Assembly: GCA_963823165.1 (NCBI GenBank)
Contig: CAWGKV010000029.1
Span: forward strand, 81,395 to 145,394
Length of the DNA: 64,000 nucleotides
Source of the DNA: Roseiarcus sp963823165
Lineage (GTDB): Bacteria > Pseudomonadota > Alphaproteobacteria > Rhizobiales > Beijerinckiaceae
Reading direction: 5' to 3'
Shown in pieces: positions 1 to 8,374 of this stretch. Position numbers and translations under genes: made by a program. The number at the start of each line of letters is the position of its first letter. Position 1 is the first letter of the stretch. The notes under the pieces were generated by a model. That model was not told where the DNA came from. It did not search any database and saw only the letters and a program-made list of their open reading frames with translations.

Positions 1-1
1 G

Positions 2-2098
2 ACCGGTGTGCGCTCGGCGGGGCTCGATCCCGCCGATCCGACGCTCGCGCTGGCGCTCAGGATGGCTGAGGAATTGACCGGCTTTCCGCGGCATCTCACC
101 CAGCACAGCGGCGGCTTCGTCATCACCCGCGACCGGCTCGACGAGGTCGCCCCCGTGATGAACGCGGCGATGGAGGACCGCACCACCATCGAATGGGACA
201 AGGACGACCTCGACGCGCTGGGCCTCCTCAAGATCGACGTGCTGGCGCTCGGCATGCTGACGGCGCTGTCGAAGGGCCTCGATCTCCTCGGAAAACATTA
301 CGGCGAGCGGCTGACGCTCGCGACCATCCCGCCGGAGGAGCCTCAAGTCTACGCGATGATCCAGCGCGCCGATACGATCGGCGTGTTCCAGATCGAGAGC
401 CGGGCGCAGATGTCGATGCTGCCGCGCCTTCGCCCGGAAAAATTCTATGACCTCGTCATCGAGGTGGCGATCGTGCGGCCCGGCCCGATCCAGGGCGACA
501 TGGTGCACCCTTATCTGCGCCGCCGGCAGGGGCTGGAGGAGGTCGTCTATCCCTCGCTGGAGCTCGAGGCGGTCCTGAAGAAGACGCTCGGCGTGCCGCT
601 CTTCCAGGAGCAGGCGATGAAGATCGCCATCGTCGCCGCCGGCTTCACGCCTTCGGAAGCCGACAGGCTCAGGCGCGCCATGGCGACCTTCCGCCGCGTC
701 GGCACGATCCAGACGTTCCAGGACAAGATGATCGAGGGCATGGCGGCCAAGGGCTACGACCGCGACTTCGCCGAGCGCTGCTTCCGCCAGATCGAGGGTT
801 TCGGCGAATACGGCTTTCCCGAGAGCCACGCGGCGAGCTTCGCTCTCCTCGTCTACGCCTCGTGCTGGATGAAATGCCGCTACCCCGACGTCTTCGCCGC
901 CGCGATGCTCAATTCCCAGCCGCTCGGCTTCTACGCGCCAGCCCAGCTCGTGCGCGACGCGCGCGAGCACGGGGTCGAGGTCAGCGAGGTCGACGTGAAC
1001 CTGTCGGACTGGGACTGCACGCTGGAGGGCAATCCCCCTCTCCCGCTTGCGGGAGAGGGCCCGGGTGAGGGCAAGGATGCAAAGCCCTCATCCGGCGCTT
1101 CGCGCCACCTTCTCCCGCAGGCGGGAGAAGGGATTCCCCGCGAACGGGGAGAAGGGATCCACCCCCGCCACGTCGCGATGGCCGAGCACATCCGCGCGAC
1201 CCACGCCGTGCGCCTGGGCTTCAGGCAGATCGTCGGGGCAAAAGAAGACGACATGCGCCGTCTCGTCGAGCGGCGGGGGGAGGGCTACGATTCGGTGCGC
1301 GATCTCTGGCTCAGGAGCGGCCTCACCCCGGCAGCGCTCGAAAAGCTGGCCGACGCCGACGCCTTCCGCTCGCTCGGCCTCGACCGGCGCCAGGCCCTGT
1401 GGGCGGTGCGCGGGCTCGACCGGGTCGGCGACCAGGACGCGCTGCCGCTGTTCGCCGCCGCGCGGCCGGAACGCGAGACGGAGCCCGACGCAAGACTGCC
1501 GCCGATGCCGCTCGGCGCGCATGTGGTGGAAGACTACCGGCGCCTGTCGCTGTCCTTGAAGGCCCATCCGACCTCGTTCATGCGCGCCCGCCTATCTGCG
1601 CGCGGCATTCTGCGCTCGGAGGCGCTTGCCTCGGCAAAGAGCGGCGAGCGCGTGACGGTCGCCGGCCTCGTGCTGGTGCGCCAGCGCCCCGGCACCGCCA
1701 AGGGCGTCATCTTCATGACGCTCGAGGACGAGACGGGCGTCGCCAACGTCATCGTCTGGCCGAAGGCGTTCGAGCGCCTGCGCGCGATCGTGCTCGGCGC
1801 CCGCTTCGTCGCCGTGACCGGCAAGCTGCAGAACGAGCAGGGCGTCATCCACGTCGTTGCCGACCGCATGGACGATCTGACGCCGTGGCTCGGCCTGCTC
1901 TCGGAGGCCGGCGGCCAAATCGATGCGACGGCCCGCGCCGACGAGGTCCGGCGGCCGCAGCCGACGGTGGCGCAGAAGCGCCAGGGCAACCGCTTCGCCC
2001 AGACGCCGCGCCTCGACGCGCCCCGCGCGGTCGCCGATCTCGCATCCGAAGTCGTCGAGGCGAGACGCGCGATGCCGGCGGGGCGGAATTTTCGGTGA
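2..2098 (+). CDS. dnaE2: Error-prone DNA polymerase DnaE2, C-terminal part (cut by window edge)
   Basis: The open frame runs in from the left edge, so the start and the PHP domain lie outside. What remains is a C-family polymerase III alpha subunit: the palm/fingers motif GLLKIDVLALGML is near visible residue 72, GPIQGDMVHPYLRRR near 158 and YGFPESHAASFALL near 272. A helix-hairpin-helix segment and an OB-fold (from about residue 545, GERVTVAGLVLVRQRPGTAK) follow. DnaE2 is the translesion polymerase of the SOS-induced imuA-imuB-dnaE2 mutagenesis cassette; ImuA and ImuB would be upstream, outside this window. Oddly, about 43 residues (roughly visible residues 340-384) are encoded by a palindromic repeat inserted in frame between the polymerase core and the HhH region. 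The frame stays open, so the enzyme is probably still made. DnaE1 is less likely because of the short C-terminus and the family-typical HhH sequence. Confidence 0.93.
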   Translation, partial: TGVRSAGLDPADPTLALALRMAEELTGFPRHLTQHSGGFVITRDRLDEVAPVMNAAMEDRTTIEWDKDDLDALGLLKIDVLALGMLTALSKGLDLLGKHYGERLTLATIPPEEPQVYAMIQRADTIGVFQIESRAQMSMLPRLRPEKFYDLVIEVAIVRPGPIQGDMVHPYLRRRQGLEEVVYPSLELEAVLKKTLGVPLFQEQAMKIAIVAAGFTPSEADRLRRAMATFRRVGTIQTFQDKMIEGMAAKGYDRDFAERCFRQIEGFGEYGFPESHAASFALLVYASCWMKCRYPDVFAAAMLNSQPLGFYAPAQLVRDAREHGVEVSEVDVNLSDWDCTLEGNPPLPLAGEGPGEGKDAKPSSGASRHLLPQAGEGIPRERGEGIHPRHVAMAEHIRATHAVRLGFRQIVGAKEDDMRRLVERRGEGYDSVRDLWLRSGLTPAALEKLADADAFRSLGLDRRQALWAVRGLDRVGDQDALPLFAAARPERETEPDARLPPMPLGAHVVEDYRRLSLSLKAHPTSFMRARLSARGILRSEALASAKSGERVTVAGLVLVRQRPGTAKGVIFMTLEDETGVANVIVWPKAFERLRAIVLGARFVAVTGKLQNEQGVIHVVADRMDDLTPWLGLLSEAGGQIDATARADEVRRPQPTVAQKRQGNRFAQTPRLDAPRAVADLASEVVEARRAMPAGRNFR
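1030..1160. repeat. Palindromic repeat element inserted in frame in dnaE2
   Basis: This segment contains several short hairpins: CTCTCCCGC/GCGGGAGAG at its left, GGCGCTTCGCGCC in the middle and TTCTCCCGC/GCGGGAGAA at its right. It also carries the module CCCTCATCCGG and its near complement. The same modules recur at 2117-2167 and 55126-55213, outside genes, so this is a dispersed element and not native coding sequence. It reads through dnaE2 as a Pro/Gly/Glu-rich insert without a stop. Confidence 0.8.
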
Positions 2099-2116
2099 CG
2101 GCCCCGCTTCGCGACT

Positions 2117-2167
2117 CCGTCTCCCCTTGCGGGAGAAGGTGGCCGGCGAAGCCGGCCGGATGAGGGG
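2117..2167. repeat. Dispersed palindromic repeat, copy downstream of dnaE2
   Basis: The module CTCCCCTTGCGGGAGAAGGT is followed by the hairpin GGCCGGCGAAGCCGGCC and by GGATGAGGGG. It starts about 20 bp after the dnaE2 stop and shares modules with the copy inside dnaE2 and the copy at 55126-55213. As RNA it would fold strongly and could also act as a 3' end stabiliser. Confidence 0.7.
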
Positions 2168-2312
2168 TCGGCGCCGTCAGCCGCCCTGTTGAAGCTGCAA
2201 TCTTCTGGGCGTCGGCGACTGGCGCCGACGCTTCCAGCCTGGCCAGATGCAGCCGTCATCGATGGCCTGCGTGCCCCGTTGTTCGCAAAAAGGCTGCCGC
2301 CAACGGCCAGAG

Positions 2313-2602
2313 CTACCGCCCGAGGCGGGCGACGATCCTTTGAACAGCCGCTTTCAAGGAAGCAGGACGGTGGGTGCGGACGCCCCAGAGGATGTCCGGT
2401 GGCGCCTCTCCGTAGTCATGGCGCAGGACGTTCTCGATCCAGGCGATCTCGCGCCAAGGGACATCCGGTTCCGCCGCCTTCAGGTGATCCGGGATCCTGC
2501 GGCTCGCCTCGGAGAGGATTTCGAGGTTGCGCTCTCGACCAGTTGACGAACGCGCCGGTCGGCGGCGAACCTCTCGAAGTCCAGGCCAGCACGCAGCGAA
2601 CT
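2313..2602 (-). pseudogene. HepT/DUF86-family toxin remnant (frameshifted, N-terminus lost)
   Basis: The C-terminal frame reads RNLEILSEASRRIP, PDVPWREIAWIENVLRHDYG and ILWGV, which is the DUF86/HepT (MntA-HepT toxin) pattern. The preceding family sequence, GLDFERFAADRRVRQLVE, is present in another frame and joins near position 2534, so there is a frameshift. A stop codon at 2603-2605 cuts that frame, removing the usual first 30 or so residues. The arginine expected two residues before the NVL-H-Y segment (Rx4HxY RNase motif) is replaced. No nucleotidyltransferase antitoxin (MntA) is found beside it. I infer a dead toxin-antitoxin remnant. Confidence 0.65.
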
Positions 2603-2788
2603 TTAGCAATCTTTGTTATAGTTACCGCCCGATCGTGCAAGCCGAGCAATACAAATGTCAGTCGAAATTAATACGTATTATGTTTGTTTTAATACCGAAA
2701 GACGAGACAACTTTTGACACTTATCGCCCTGAAAACATTGAGTCGTTGCCAAGCCTGCGCCCCGCCGGCCGACGGCGGTCGCCGGCCC

Positions 2789-3181
2789 TCAATTCGCGAC
2801 GGAACGGGCCGGAGCGCGGACGTAAGCCATCTGCGGCTTCCAGTTCGCCGGAACCACGTCGCCCCTCAAGCCGCCGCCGGGTGGATCGTCGTCCTTCGGC
2901 GGGAACATCACCGCCGCGGCGCAGACGAGGCCGCCGAACGACGACATGAAGCCGACGTAGAGCAGGAAGATCGCCTCGACGCCCATGCCGCTGTCGTGGA
3001 TGAGCGGCCAGAGGCCGAAGGGATCGAAGACGAGGAGGGCGGTCGTGCATAGCGCGCCGCCGAGCGCCCCGAGCACCCAGTGGAAGATCATGTAACGGAC
3101 AAGCGAATCGAGCTTTTTCGGTCGCGTCCGCCCCGGGTCCCTGAGGGGCGCGCCGCCGCCGATGGTCTCCATGTCGGCCAT
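2789..3181 (-). CDS. Small integral membrane protein, unknown function
   Basis: A 130-residue protein beginning MADMETIGGG. The ATG at 3181 is chosen because GGAGA lies just upstream; a longer frame would start at 3256 without such a site. It has a hydrophilic N-terminus, then two hydrophobic helices (about residues 35-58, WVLGALGGALCTTALLVF, and 70-92, IFLLYVGFMSSFGGLVCAAAV), and a proline- and lysine-containing tail. I do not recognise a family. It stands alone between the HepT remnant and the convergently unrelated methyltransferase gene. Confidence 0.6.
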   Translation of the reverse strand: MADMETIGGGAPLRDPGRTRPKKLDSLVRYMIFHWVLGALGGALCTTALLVFDPFGLWPLIHDSGMGVEAIFLLYVGFMSSFGGLVCAAAVMFPPKDDDPPGGGLRGDVVPANWKPQMAYVRAPARSVAN

Positions 3182-3297
3182 TGGATCTCCGTTCTTCGCC
3201 CGCGTCCATTCCGCAATGGATGTCAGCGTCCGTTCCCCAATGTATGCCGGCGTCACGTTTGGTCAAATCGACCGTGCGCGGCAAATGCGCGCGGGCG

Positions 3298-4188
3298 TCA
3301 GCGGCGAGGCTTCAGCGCATCGGAGAGCCGCGCGGTCGCCGAGCCCGGCGCGAGCGGCTTCGGTTGGCTCTCGTGCGGCGCCCAGCCGGACAGCCAGAGA
3401 ATGTCGAAGGTGGCGCGCAGCCGCCTGTCCGGATCGGCGAACCGCTCCGTATACACCGCCGCCGCGCGCAAAAGAATATCGCGCCGGAGCGGCTTCCTGC
3501 TGCGATCATGGAGCGCGTTGGCGCCGCCGAAGGCGCGCAGGTCGTTCATCAGGGCGAAGAGGTCGCCGTAGCGGACCGTCGCCCGGTCGAGGTCGACGAC
3601 CGGCAGGGCGAAGCCCGCCCGCTGCATGAGCGAGCCCAGCGCGCGCACGTCCACGAACGGGGCGACGCGCGGCGCGGCGCCGCCGAGGATTTCGCTTTCG
3701 GCGACGGTCAGACTCTGCCGCAGTTCGGTCAGCGTATCGCCGCCGACGAGCGCCGCGACCAGCAGTCCGTCGGGCTTCAGCGCGCGGCGGATCTGGATGA
3801 GCGCCCCCGGCAGATCGTTGACGGTCTGCAGCGCGAGCAGCGACACCGCGAGGTCGAGGCGCCCGTCCGCCAAGGCCAAGCGCTCGACGTCGCCGACCGC
3901 TCCGAGGAAGTCGCCGGCGCGAAGGCTCGCCAGAGTCGGCGCGAGCCTGACGACGCAGTCGACCTGGCCGCCGGCGGCGAGGGCGGCGGCGGCGTGCGGC
4001 CCCGGGGAGCCGAGATCAGCCGCAAGGCCGAAGCGCCGCTTGACCAGCGCCAGCCGCTCGCCGAGTTCCTCGGCGGCTCGCGCAAGCAGAAAATCGGCGC
4101 CGCCGCCCGGCTGCGCGCGCGCCCAGGCGCGGTCGAGCCGCCGATGGACGAGCGCGCGGTCGAATATTTTTGGTGGAGGGGACGGCAT
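3298..4188 (-). CDS. SAM-dependent methyltransferase-fold protein (BioC / NDUFAF5-like)
   Basis: A 296-residue class I methyltransferase-like protein. PPKIFDRALVHRRLDRAWAR at the start and the AAEELGERLALVKRRFGLAADLGSP region match the NDUFAF5/BioC-like family found in alphaproteobacteria, often beside comF as here. The SAM-binding loop is ADLGSPGP rather than a clean GxGxG. ALQTVNDLPGALIQIRRALK corresponds to the post-motif helix that precedes the KPDGLL strand. NDUFAF5 hydroxylates an arginine of a complex I subunit in mitochondria; a role in complex I assembly is possible here but inferred. It is divergent from comF across a 331-bp gap. Confidence 0.75.
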   Translation of the reverse strand: MPSPPPKIFDRALVHRRLDRAWARAQPGGGADFLLARAAEELGERLALVKRRFGLAADLGSPGPHAAAALAAGGQVDCVVRLAPTLASLRAGDFLGAVGDVERLALADGRLDLAVSLLALQTVNDLPGALIQIRRALKPDGLLVAALVGGDTLTELRQSLTVAESEILGGAAPRVAPFVDVRALGSLMQRAGFALPVVDLDRATVRYGDLFALMNDLRAFGGANALHDRSRKPLRRDILLRAAAVYTERFADPDRRLRATFDILWLSGWAPHESQPKPLAPGSATARLSDALKPRR

Positions 4189-4519
4189 GCGCGGCTCATA
4201 TGCGCCCGCTTTGCTCCCCGCGCAAAGCGACAGGCTGCGATCTCGCGGTCGAGCCCCGGCATGGCGGCCGGCGGAAGCGCCGAAGTCCGCCCCGTCAACC
4301 AGGACCTCCTCTTAAGGGATGCCGAGTTGTCAAAATCCGCTGTTACGCTGAATTCTTCCGCTGTTCCGCCTGTGGCGGCGATTCCGATCGACCTTCTCCT
4401 TTTGGACGCAAGAGCCGCGATCGGGCCGCCCATTTGGTGAAATCCGCTGTTTTTGCCGCTGTTATCAGCGGATTCGCTGGTGGTCGCGCTCAGCCCTGTT
4501 CCGCGCTAGCCTCCGTCCC
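4189..4519. promoter_or_regulatory. Divergent intergenic region with CCGCTGTT repeats and hairpin
   Basis: The 331 bp between the methyltransferase and comF carry no supported gene. The octamer CCGCTGTT occurs four times between 4336 and 4465, twice preceded by AAAT. The last copy is part of an inverted repeat, AATCCGCTG near 4442 paired with CAGCGGATT ending near 4475, which contains a smaller hairpin, CCGCTGTTATCAGCGG. Both divergent promoters must lie here. Confidence 0.4.
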
Positions 4520-5311
4520 ATGCGCGCTGATTTCGCTCCGGACGCCGACGATCGAGCGCCGCCCTGGACGCGGCGGGCCGCCGCGTTCGCCTTCCGCTTG
4601 GCGGGCGCGGCGCTCGACGCGCTCTATCCCCCGACCTGTCTCGCCTGCCGCGCCGCGACCGGCGCGCACGGGGCCCTCTGTCCGCGCTGCTGGAGCGCCA
4701 TGCGGTTCATCGAACGCCCGTTTTGCGAGCGGCTCGGGACGCCGTTCGAGCAGGAGCTCGGCGAGGGACTCCTCTCGCCGCAGGCGATCGCCGACCCGCC
4801 GGCGTTCGCCCGCGCCCGCGCCGTCGCCCGGTTCGAGGATGGCCCGGCGCGCAAGCTCGCCCATCGGCTCAAATATTCCGACCGTGGAGAGCTCGCGCGG
4901 CCGATCGGCCGCTGGATGGCGCGCGCCGGCGCCGACATTCTCGCCGACGCCGATCTCATCGCGCCGGTGCCGCTGCATCCGATGCGCCTTTGGCGCCGGC
5001 GGTTCAATCAGGCGGCCCTGCTCGCGCGCGAGATCGCGCGTGAGACCGGCAAGCCCTGCGAAGTCGGCGCCCTTCTCAGGGTGAAGGCGACGCCGAGCCA
5101 GGTTGGCTTGAGCCGGGCGCAGCGGGCGGAGAACGTCCAAGGGGCGTTCCGGGTCGCGGAAGGGGCGCAGGTCCGGGGACGGAAGGTGGTGCTGATCGAC
5201 GACGTGCTCACCTCGGGCGCGACCGTCAACGCCGCGGCGAGAATTCTCCTGCGCGCCGGGGCGAGCCGCGTCGACGTGCTCGTCTTTGCGCGGGTTGTTA
5301 CAGGAACGTGA
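4520..5311 (+). CDS. comF: ComF family phosphoribosyltransferase-fold protein
   Basis: A 263-residue ComF/GntX protein. The N-terminal zinc-finger-like segment contains CLACRAATGAHGALCPRCW (residues about 38-58). The C-terminal PRTase domain has the loop VVLIDDVLTSGATVNA (about residues 225-240), with the acidic pair and Thr/Ser-Gly that bind PRPP. In naturally competent bacteria ComF takes part in DNA uptake; in other bacteria its role is less clear. It is read in the same direction as the glutaredoxin gene 55 bp downstream and may be cotranscribed with it. Confidence 0.88.
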   Translation: MRADFAPDADDRAPPWTRRAAAFAFRLAGAALDALYPPTCLACRAATGAHGALCPRCWSAMRFIERPFCERLGTPFEQELGEGLLSPQAIADPPAFARARAVARFEDGPARKLAHRLKYSDRGELARPIGRWMARAGADILADADLIAPVPLHPMRLWRRRFNQAALLAREIARETGKPCEVGALLRVKATPSQVGLSRAQRAENVQGAFRVAEGAQVRGRKVVLIDDVLTSGATVNAAARILLRAGASRVDVLVFARVVTGT

Positions 5312-5366
5312 CTGACCATATAGTGTCGGAACAGCGAAGGTATTCGCGCTGGGAGTATTTGCGCAC

Positions 5367-5624
5367 GTGCAGCCGATCGTCATCTACACGAAATCGACAT
5401 GTCCATATTGCCAAGCCGCAAAGGCCTTGCTGCGGCAGAAGGGCGCGTCGTTCGAGGAGATCCGCGTCGATGGCGACCGCGTCGGGCAGATGGCGATGGC
5501 GGCGAGAGCGGGCGGCCGCTCGACTGTGCCGCAGATCTTCATTGGCGAAAAACACGTCGGCGGGTGTGACGACCTCTACGATCTGGACGCGGCGGGCGAA
5601 CTCGATGGGCTGCTGGCGGGCTGA
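5367..5624 (+). CDS. grxC: Glutaredoxin 3
   Basis: An 85-residue dithiol glutaredoxin with the active site CPYC at residues 11-14, the cis-proline in TVPQIFIG and the GG motif in VGGCDDL. It reduces disulfides and glutathione mixed disulfides in the cytoplasm. The start is a GTG at 5367, giving MQPIVIYTKS, the family's normal N-terminus; a GGGAG lies about 12 bases upstream. It sits between comF and a DUF1178 gene (3-bp gap), a pairing common in Rhizobiales. Confidence 0.93.
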   Translation: MQPIVIYTKSTCPYCQAAKALLRQKGASFEEIRVDGDRVGQMAMAARAGGRSTVPQIFIGEKHVGGCDDLYDLDAAGELDGLLAG

Positions 5625-5627
5625 CCG

Positions 5628-6059
5628 ATGATCAAATACGCGCTCGGCTGCGCCGAGGGACACGAGTTCGAGAGCTGGTTCCCCGACAGCGAGGCTTATG
5701 AAACGCTTCGTAGGAGGGGACTGGTGGCCTGTCCCGAATGTGGCTCGGCCCGGGTCGACAAGGCGATTATGGCGCCGGCGGTGGTGGGTGGCGACCGCGC
5801 CATCGTCGAGAAGCCGGCCGAGGTCCTCGACGACAAGCGCCTCCGGGCCCGCGAGACGATCGCGCGCCTGCGGCGAGAGATCGAGGCCAACACGGTCGAC
5901 GTGGGCCAAAAGTTCCCCGAGATGGCGCGCGCCATCCATCAGGGCGACGAGCCCGAGCGCGCGATCCGGGGCCAGGCGACCCCCGCCGAGGCGAAGGCGC
6001 TGATCGAGGAGGGCGTCGGCGTCATGCCGATGCCGATCCTGGCCGACGAGCTGAACTGA
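5628..6059 (+). CDS. DUF1178 family protein
   Basis: A 143-residue protein matching DUF1178: MIKYALGCAEGHEFESWF at the N-terminus, then CPECGSARVDKAIMAP, so two cysteine pairs could bind zinc. The C-terminus (EAKALIEEGVGVMPMPIL) is also typical of the family. No function is established. It begins 3 bp after the glutaredoxin stop and is very likely in the same operon. Confidence 0.9.
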   Translation: MIKYALGCAEGHEFESWFPDSEAYETLRRRGLVACPECGSARVDKAIMAPAVVGGDRAIVEKPAEVLDDKRLRARETIARLRREIEANTVDVGQKFPEMARAIHQGDEPERAIRGQATPAEAKALIEEGVGVMPMPILADELN

Positions 6060-6113
6060 GGCCGCCGGCTCGCGCATTCCGCATTCACGCCTGAAGCCGC
6101 CGGGCTGCGGCGG

Positions 6114-6923
6114 CTACTTCGGGTCCACCCGGAACTCCGAGGCCTCGATCACGGTGGTCCCGATCATGGTGCGCGCCGACACCCGGAACGGGATCAGCAC
6201 GTGGTCGCGCTCGATCGGCGCGAGCCAGACCTCGAGGTCCTTGTTCTCCGCCATGAACTTGGTCGCCGGCCGGTCGCGCCGATGGCCTGAGATCGGGACA
6301 TAGCGGATCGAACAGACCGCCACTGGTCCCTCGTAGCCCTTGGCCTTGACGTTGCGCTCGCCGACATAGGCGAGGTCGACGTCGAAGCGCGTGTAGCCGT
6401 CGAAAATCGGAATCGTTCGGTTGCAGGCGGCCGGCGACACCAGCGGACCCGAGGCCGGCGCGGGAAAGACGACCGCGCCGACCGGATCGACGATGTTCTG
6501 CTCGTCGTGCGGGCCGAGCGGCACGCGATCTGGCTTGTCCTCGTACGGCGGGGCGATATCGACGCCGGTCACCGTATTGCCGGCGATCGCCATGCGGATG
6601 GTCCTGGTCATGTCGGAACTGGCGGCGATGGTGGCGAAGGTGGCCGGCGAGACATGGCCCGCGACGATCGCGCCCTGACCTGCCGACGCTCCGCGCGCGT
6701 TGGCGAACAGCCTCGCCAGGCCCGTCAGCCTGGCGTCGGCGCGAATCGAGTAGCTCGTCGGGCTCAGGTCGGCGTTGAGATTCGCCGCGCCGATCGGCAG
6801 CCCGACGAGGGAAACGCGATAGCTGGCATGCAGAACGTCGGCCGCGGCGCCGCCGGCCGCGCAGAGCGCGCCGGCCACGGCGGCGACGGATAGCAGGCGC
6901 GCCCAGAAAGATCGCGGCGTCAT
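6114..6923 (-). CDS. DUF3108 domain periplasmic protein
   Basis: A 269-residue exported protein. The ATG at 6923 is chosen because it gives a signal peptide (MTPRSFWARLLSVAAVAGAL, cleavage after GGAAA); a longer frame to 7082 adds only non-conserved sequence. The rest, from DVLHASYRVSLVGLPIGAAN to the FRVDPK end, fits the DUF3108 family, whose members are predicted to form a beta-rich lipocalin-like fold. The function is unknown. A GC-rich inverted repeat (AGCCGCC/GGCGGCT, 6094-6114) overlaps its stop and may help terminate the convergent DUF1178 transcript. Confidence 0.8.
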   Translation of the reverse strand: MTPRSFWARLLSVAAVAGALCAAGGAAADVLHASYRVSLVGLPIGAANLNADLSPTSYSIRADARLTGLARLFANARGASAGQGAIVAGHVSPATFATIAASSDMTRTIRMAIAGNTVTGVDIAPPYEDKPDRVPLGPHDEQNIVDPVGAVVFPAPASGPLVSPAACNRTIPIFDGYTRFDVDLAYVGERNVKAKGYEGPVAVCSIRYVPISGHRRDRPATKFMAENKDLEVWLAPIERDHVLIPFRVSARTMIGTTVIEASEFRVDPK

Positions 6924-7088
6924 CGACTCGAAGCTCCAGGTCCGATTCGCCGCGGATTGTACCGCGAATGGGCAGAAATTCCGGCGCCAATACGCCGAGG
7001 GCGAGGCGACTCGCTCAAAGCAAAAAAGTCCGCCGGGACTCGTGTCAAGACCTTGCGGCTGGCGCCGGAGCCGCTCTAACATTGCGAC

Positions 7089-7595
7089 ATGGTCGAAACG
7101 GTCATCACCATACGTCCCGCGCGAACGGGCGATGAAAGCGGCATCGCGTCAGTGCACGACTCCGCTTGGCGCGAGGCCTATCGCGGCATCATTCCGGGCC
7201 GCGAGCTCGAGCGCATGATCGCGCGGCGCGGCCCGACATGGTGGCGGTTGGCGATCGAGCGCCGCACGCCCCTCCTGGTGCTCGAGTTCGACGACGCGGT
7301 GGTCGGCTACGTCAGCTACGGGCGCAACCGCGTGCCGGCGCTGGGCTTCGGCGGCGAGATCTTCGAGCTTTATCTCGCGCCGGAATGCCAGGGCTGCGGC
7401 TTCGGCAGGCGCATGTTCGAGGCGGCCCGCAAGGACCTCGCGAGTCACGGTTACGGCACGTTCGTCGTCTGGGCGCTCGCCGGCAACGAGCGGGCGATCG
7501 CCTTTTACCGGCGGCTCGGCGGCCGCATCGTGCGCCGCGCGCAGGAGACTTTCGGCGGTCAAGAGCGCGAACGCGTCGCTTTCGGCTTCGGCTGA
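7089..7595 (+). CDS. GNAT family N-acetyltransferase
   Basis: A 168-residue GNAT protein. ITIRPARTGDESGIASVHDS is the usual first strand-helix. EIFELYLAPECQGCGFGRRM contains the acetyl-CoA pyrophosphate-binding motif (QGCGFG, about residues 102-107). NERAIAFYRRLGG is motif B. The substrate cannot be told from sequence. It is divergent from the DUF3108 gene and precedes the pyrophosphatase gene on the same strand. Confidence 0.88.
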   Translation: MVETVITIRPARTGDESGIASVHDSAWREAYRGIIPGRELERMIARRGPTWWRLAIERRTPLLVLEFDDAVVGYVSYGRNRVPALGFGGEIFELYLAPECQGCGFGRRMFEAARKDLASHGYGTFVVWALAGNERAIAFYRRLGGRIVRRAQETFGGQERERVAFGFG

Positions 7596-7660
7596 GCAGC
7601 CGTTTATCCTATAAGGCGGCTTGGCGCAGGGCGCGCGCATCAACGCGGGGAGTGGCGAGC

Positions 7661-8197
7661 TTGAATTTGAATGCTGTTCCGATCGGCGAGAATGCGCCGC
7701 ATGACGTCAATGTGGTGATCGAGGTGCCGATCGGCGGCGAGCCGATCAAGTACGAGATGGACAAGGATAGCGGCGCGCTGGTGGTCGATCGCTTCCTTTA
7801 TACGTCCATGCGCTATCCCGGCAATTACGGCTTCATCCCGCATACTCTGTCGGGCGACGGCGACCCTTGCGATGTCATTGTCGCCAACACGCGGGCGATC
7901 GCGCCCGGCGCGGTGATGAGTTGCAAGGTCGTCGGGGTGCTGCTGATGGAAGACGAACACGGAGGGGATGAGAAGCTCATCGCCGTGCCCTCGACCAAGC
8001 TCACCCAGCGCTACGCGAAGATCGAAAACTATTCGGACCTGCCGGAGATCACGTTGCGCCAGATCGAGCATTTCTTCGGCCATTACAAGGATCTCGAACC
8101 CAACAAATGGGTCAAGATCATGGGCTGGGGCGACGCCGAGGAGGCGCGGAGGTTGGTCGTGGAAGGCGTCGAACGGGCCAAGGCCGCGAAGGGGTGA
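7661..8197 (+). CDS. ppa: Inorganic pyrophosphatase (family I)
   Basis: A 178-residue soluble pyrophosphatase hydrolysing PPi to phosphate in the cytoplasm. The signature GDGDPCDVIV (metal-binding aspartates) is near residue 63, with EVPIGGEPIKYEMDK near 20 and YKDLEPNKWVK near 140. I place the start at TTG 7661, which gives MNLNAVPIG in register with the family N-terminus and has GGGGAG 8 bases upstream; GTG 7652 is the alternative. The long frame further upstream is a shadow of the acetyltransferase gene. Confidence 0.93.
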   Translation: MNLNAVPIGENAPHDVNVVIEVPIGGEPIKYEMDKDSGALVVDRFLYTSMRYPGNYGFIPHTLSGDGDPCDVIVANTRAIAPGAVMSCKVVGVLLMEDEHGGDEKLIAVPSTKLTQRYAKIENYSDLPEITLRQIEHFFGHYKDLEPNKWVKIMGWGDAEEARRLVVEGVERAKAAKG

Positions 8198-8207
8198 CTG
8201 GAGGCGC

Positions 8208-8370
8208 TCAAAGCGCGCTGGAGAGCTGAAAGTCCCAAGGCGAAATCGGTTCGAGGCCGGCCAACGCGAAATCGGCAAGATTGCGGGTGGCGAGAGTGGC
8301 GAGACCCGGCGTTGACTTTGGCGATTGCCGCGATCATCCCGTCAGGGGCCGGTATCGGTCCCGTGGCGAA
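8208..8370 (-). pseudogene. VapC-like PIN-domain toxin remnant
   Basis: Only the last 50 or so codons of a PIN-domain toxin remain. One frame reads PIPAPDGMIAAIAKVNA and a second, shifted by one base near 8300, reads LATLATRNLADFALAGLEP then ISPWDFQLSSAL and a stop at 8208-8210. PDGMIAAIA, LATRN-ADF and ISPWDF are the C-terminal VapC pattern, including one of the acidic active-site positions. No VapB antitoxin is next to it. It lies between ppa and the GH25 gene. Confidence 0.7.
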
Positions 8371-8374
8371 TTCG

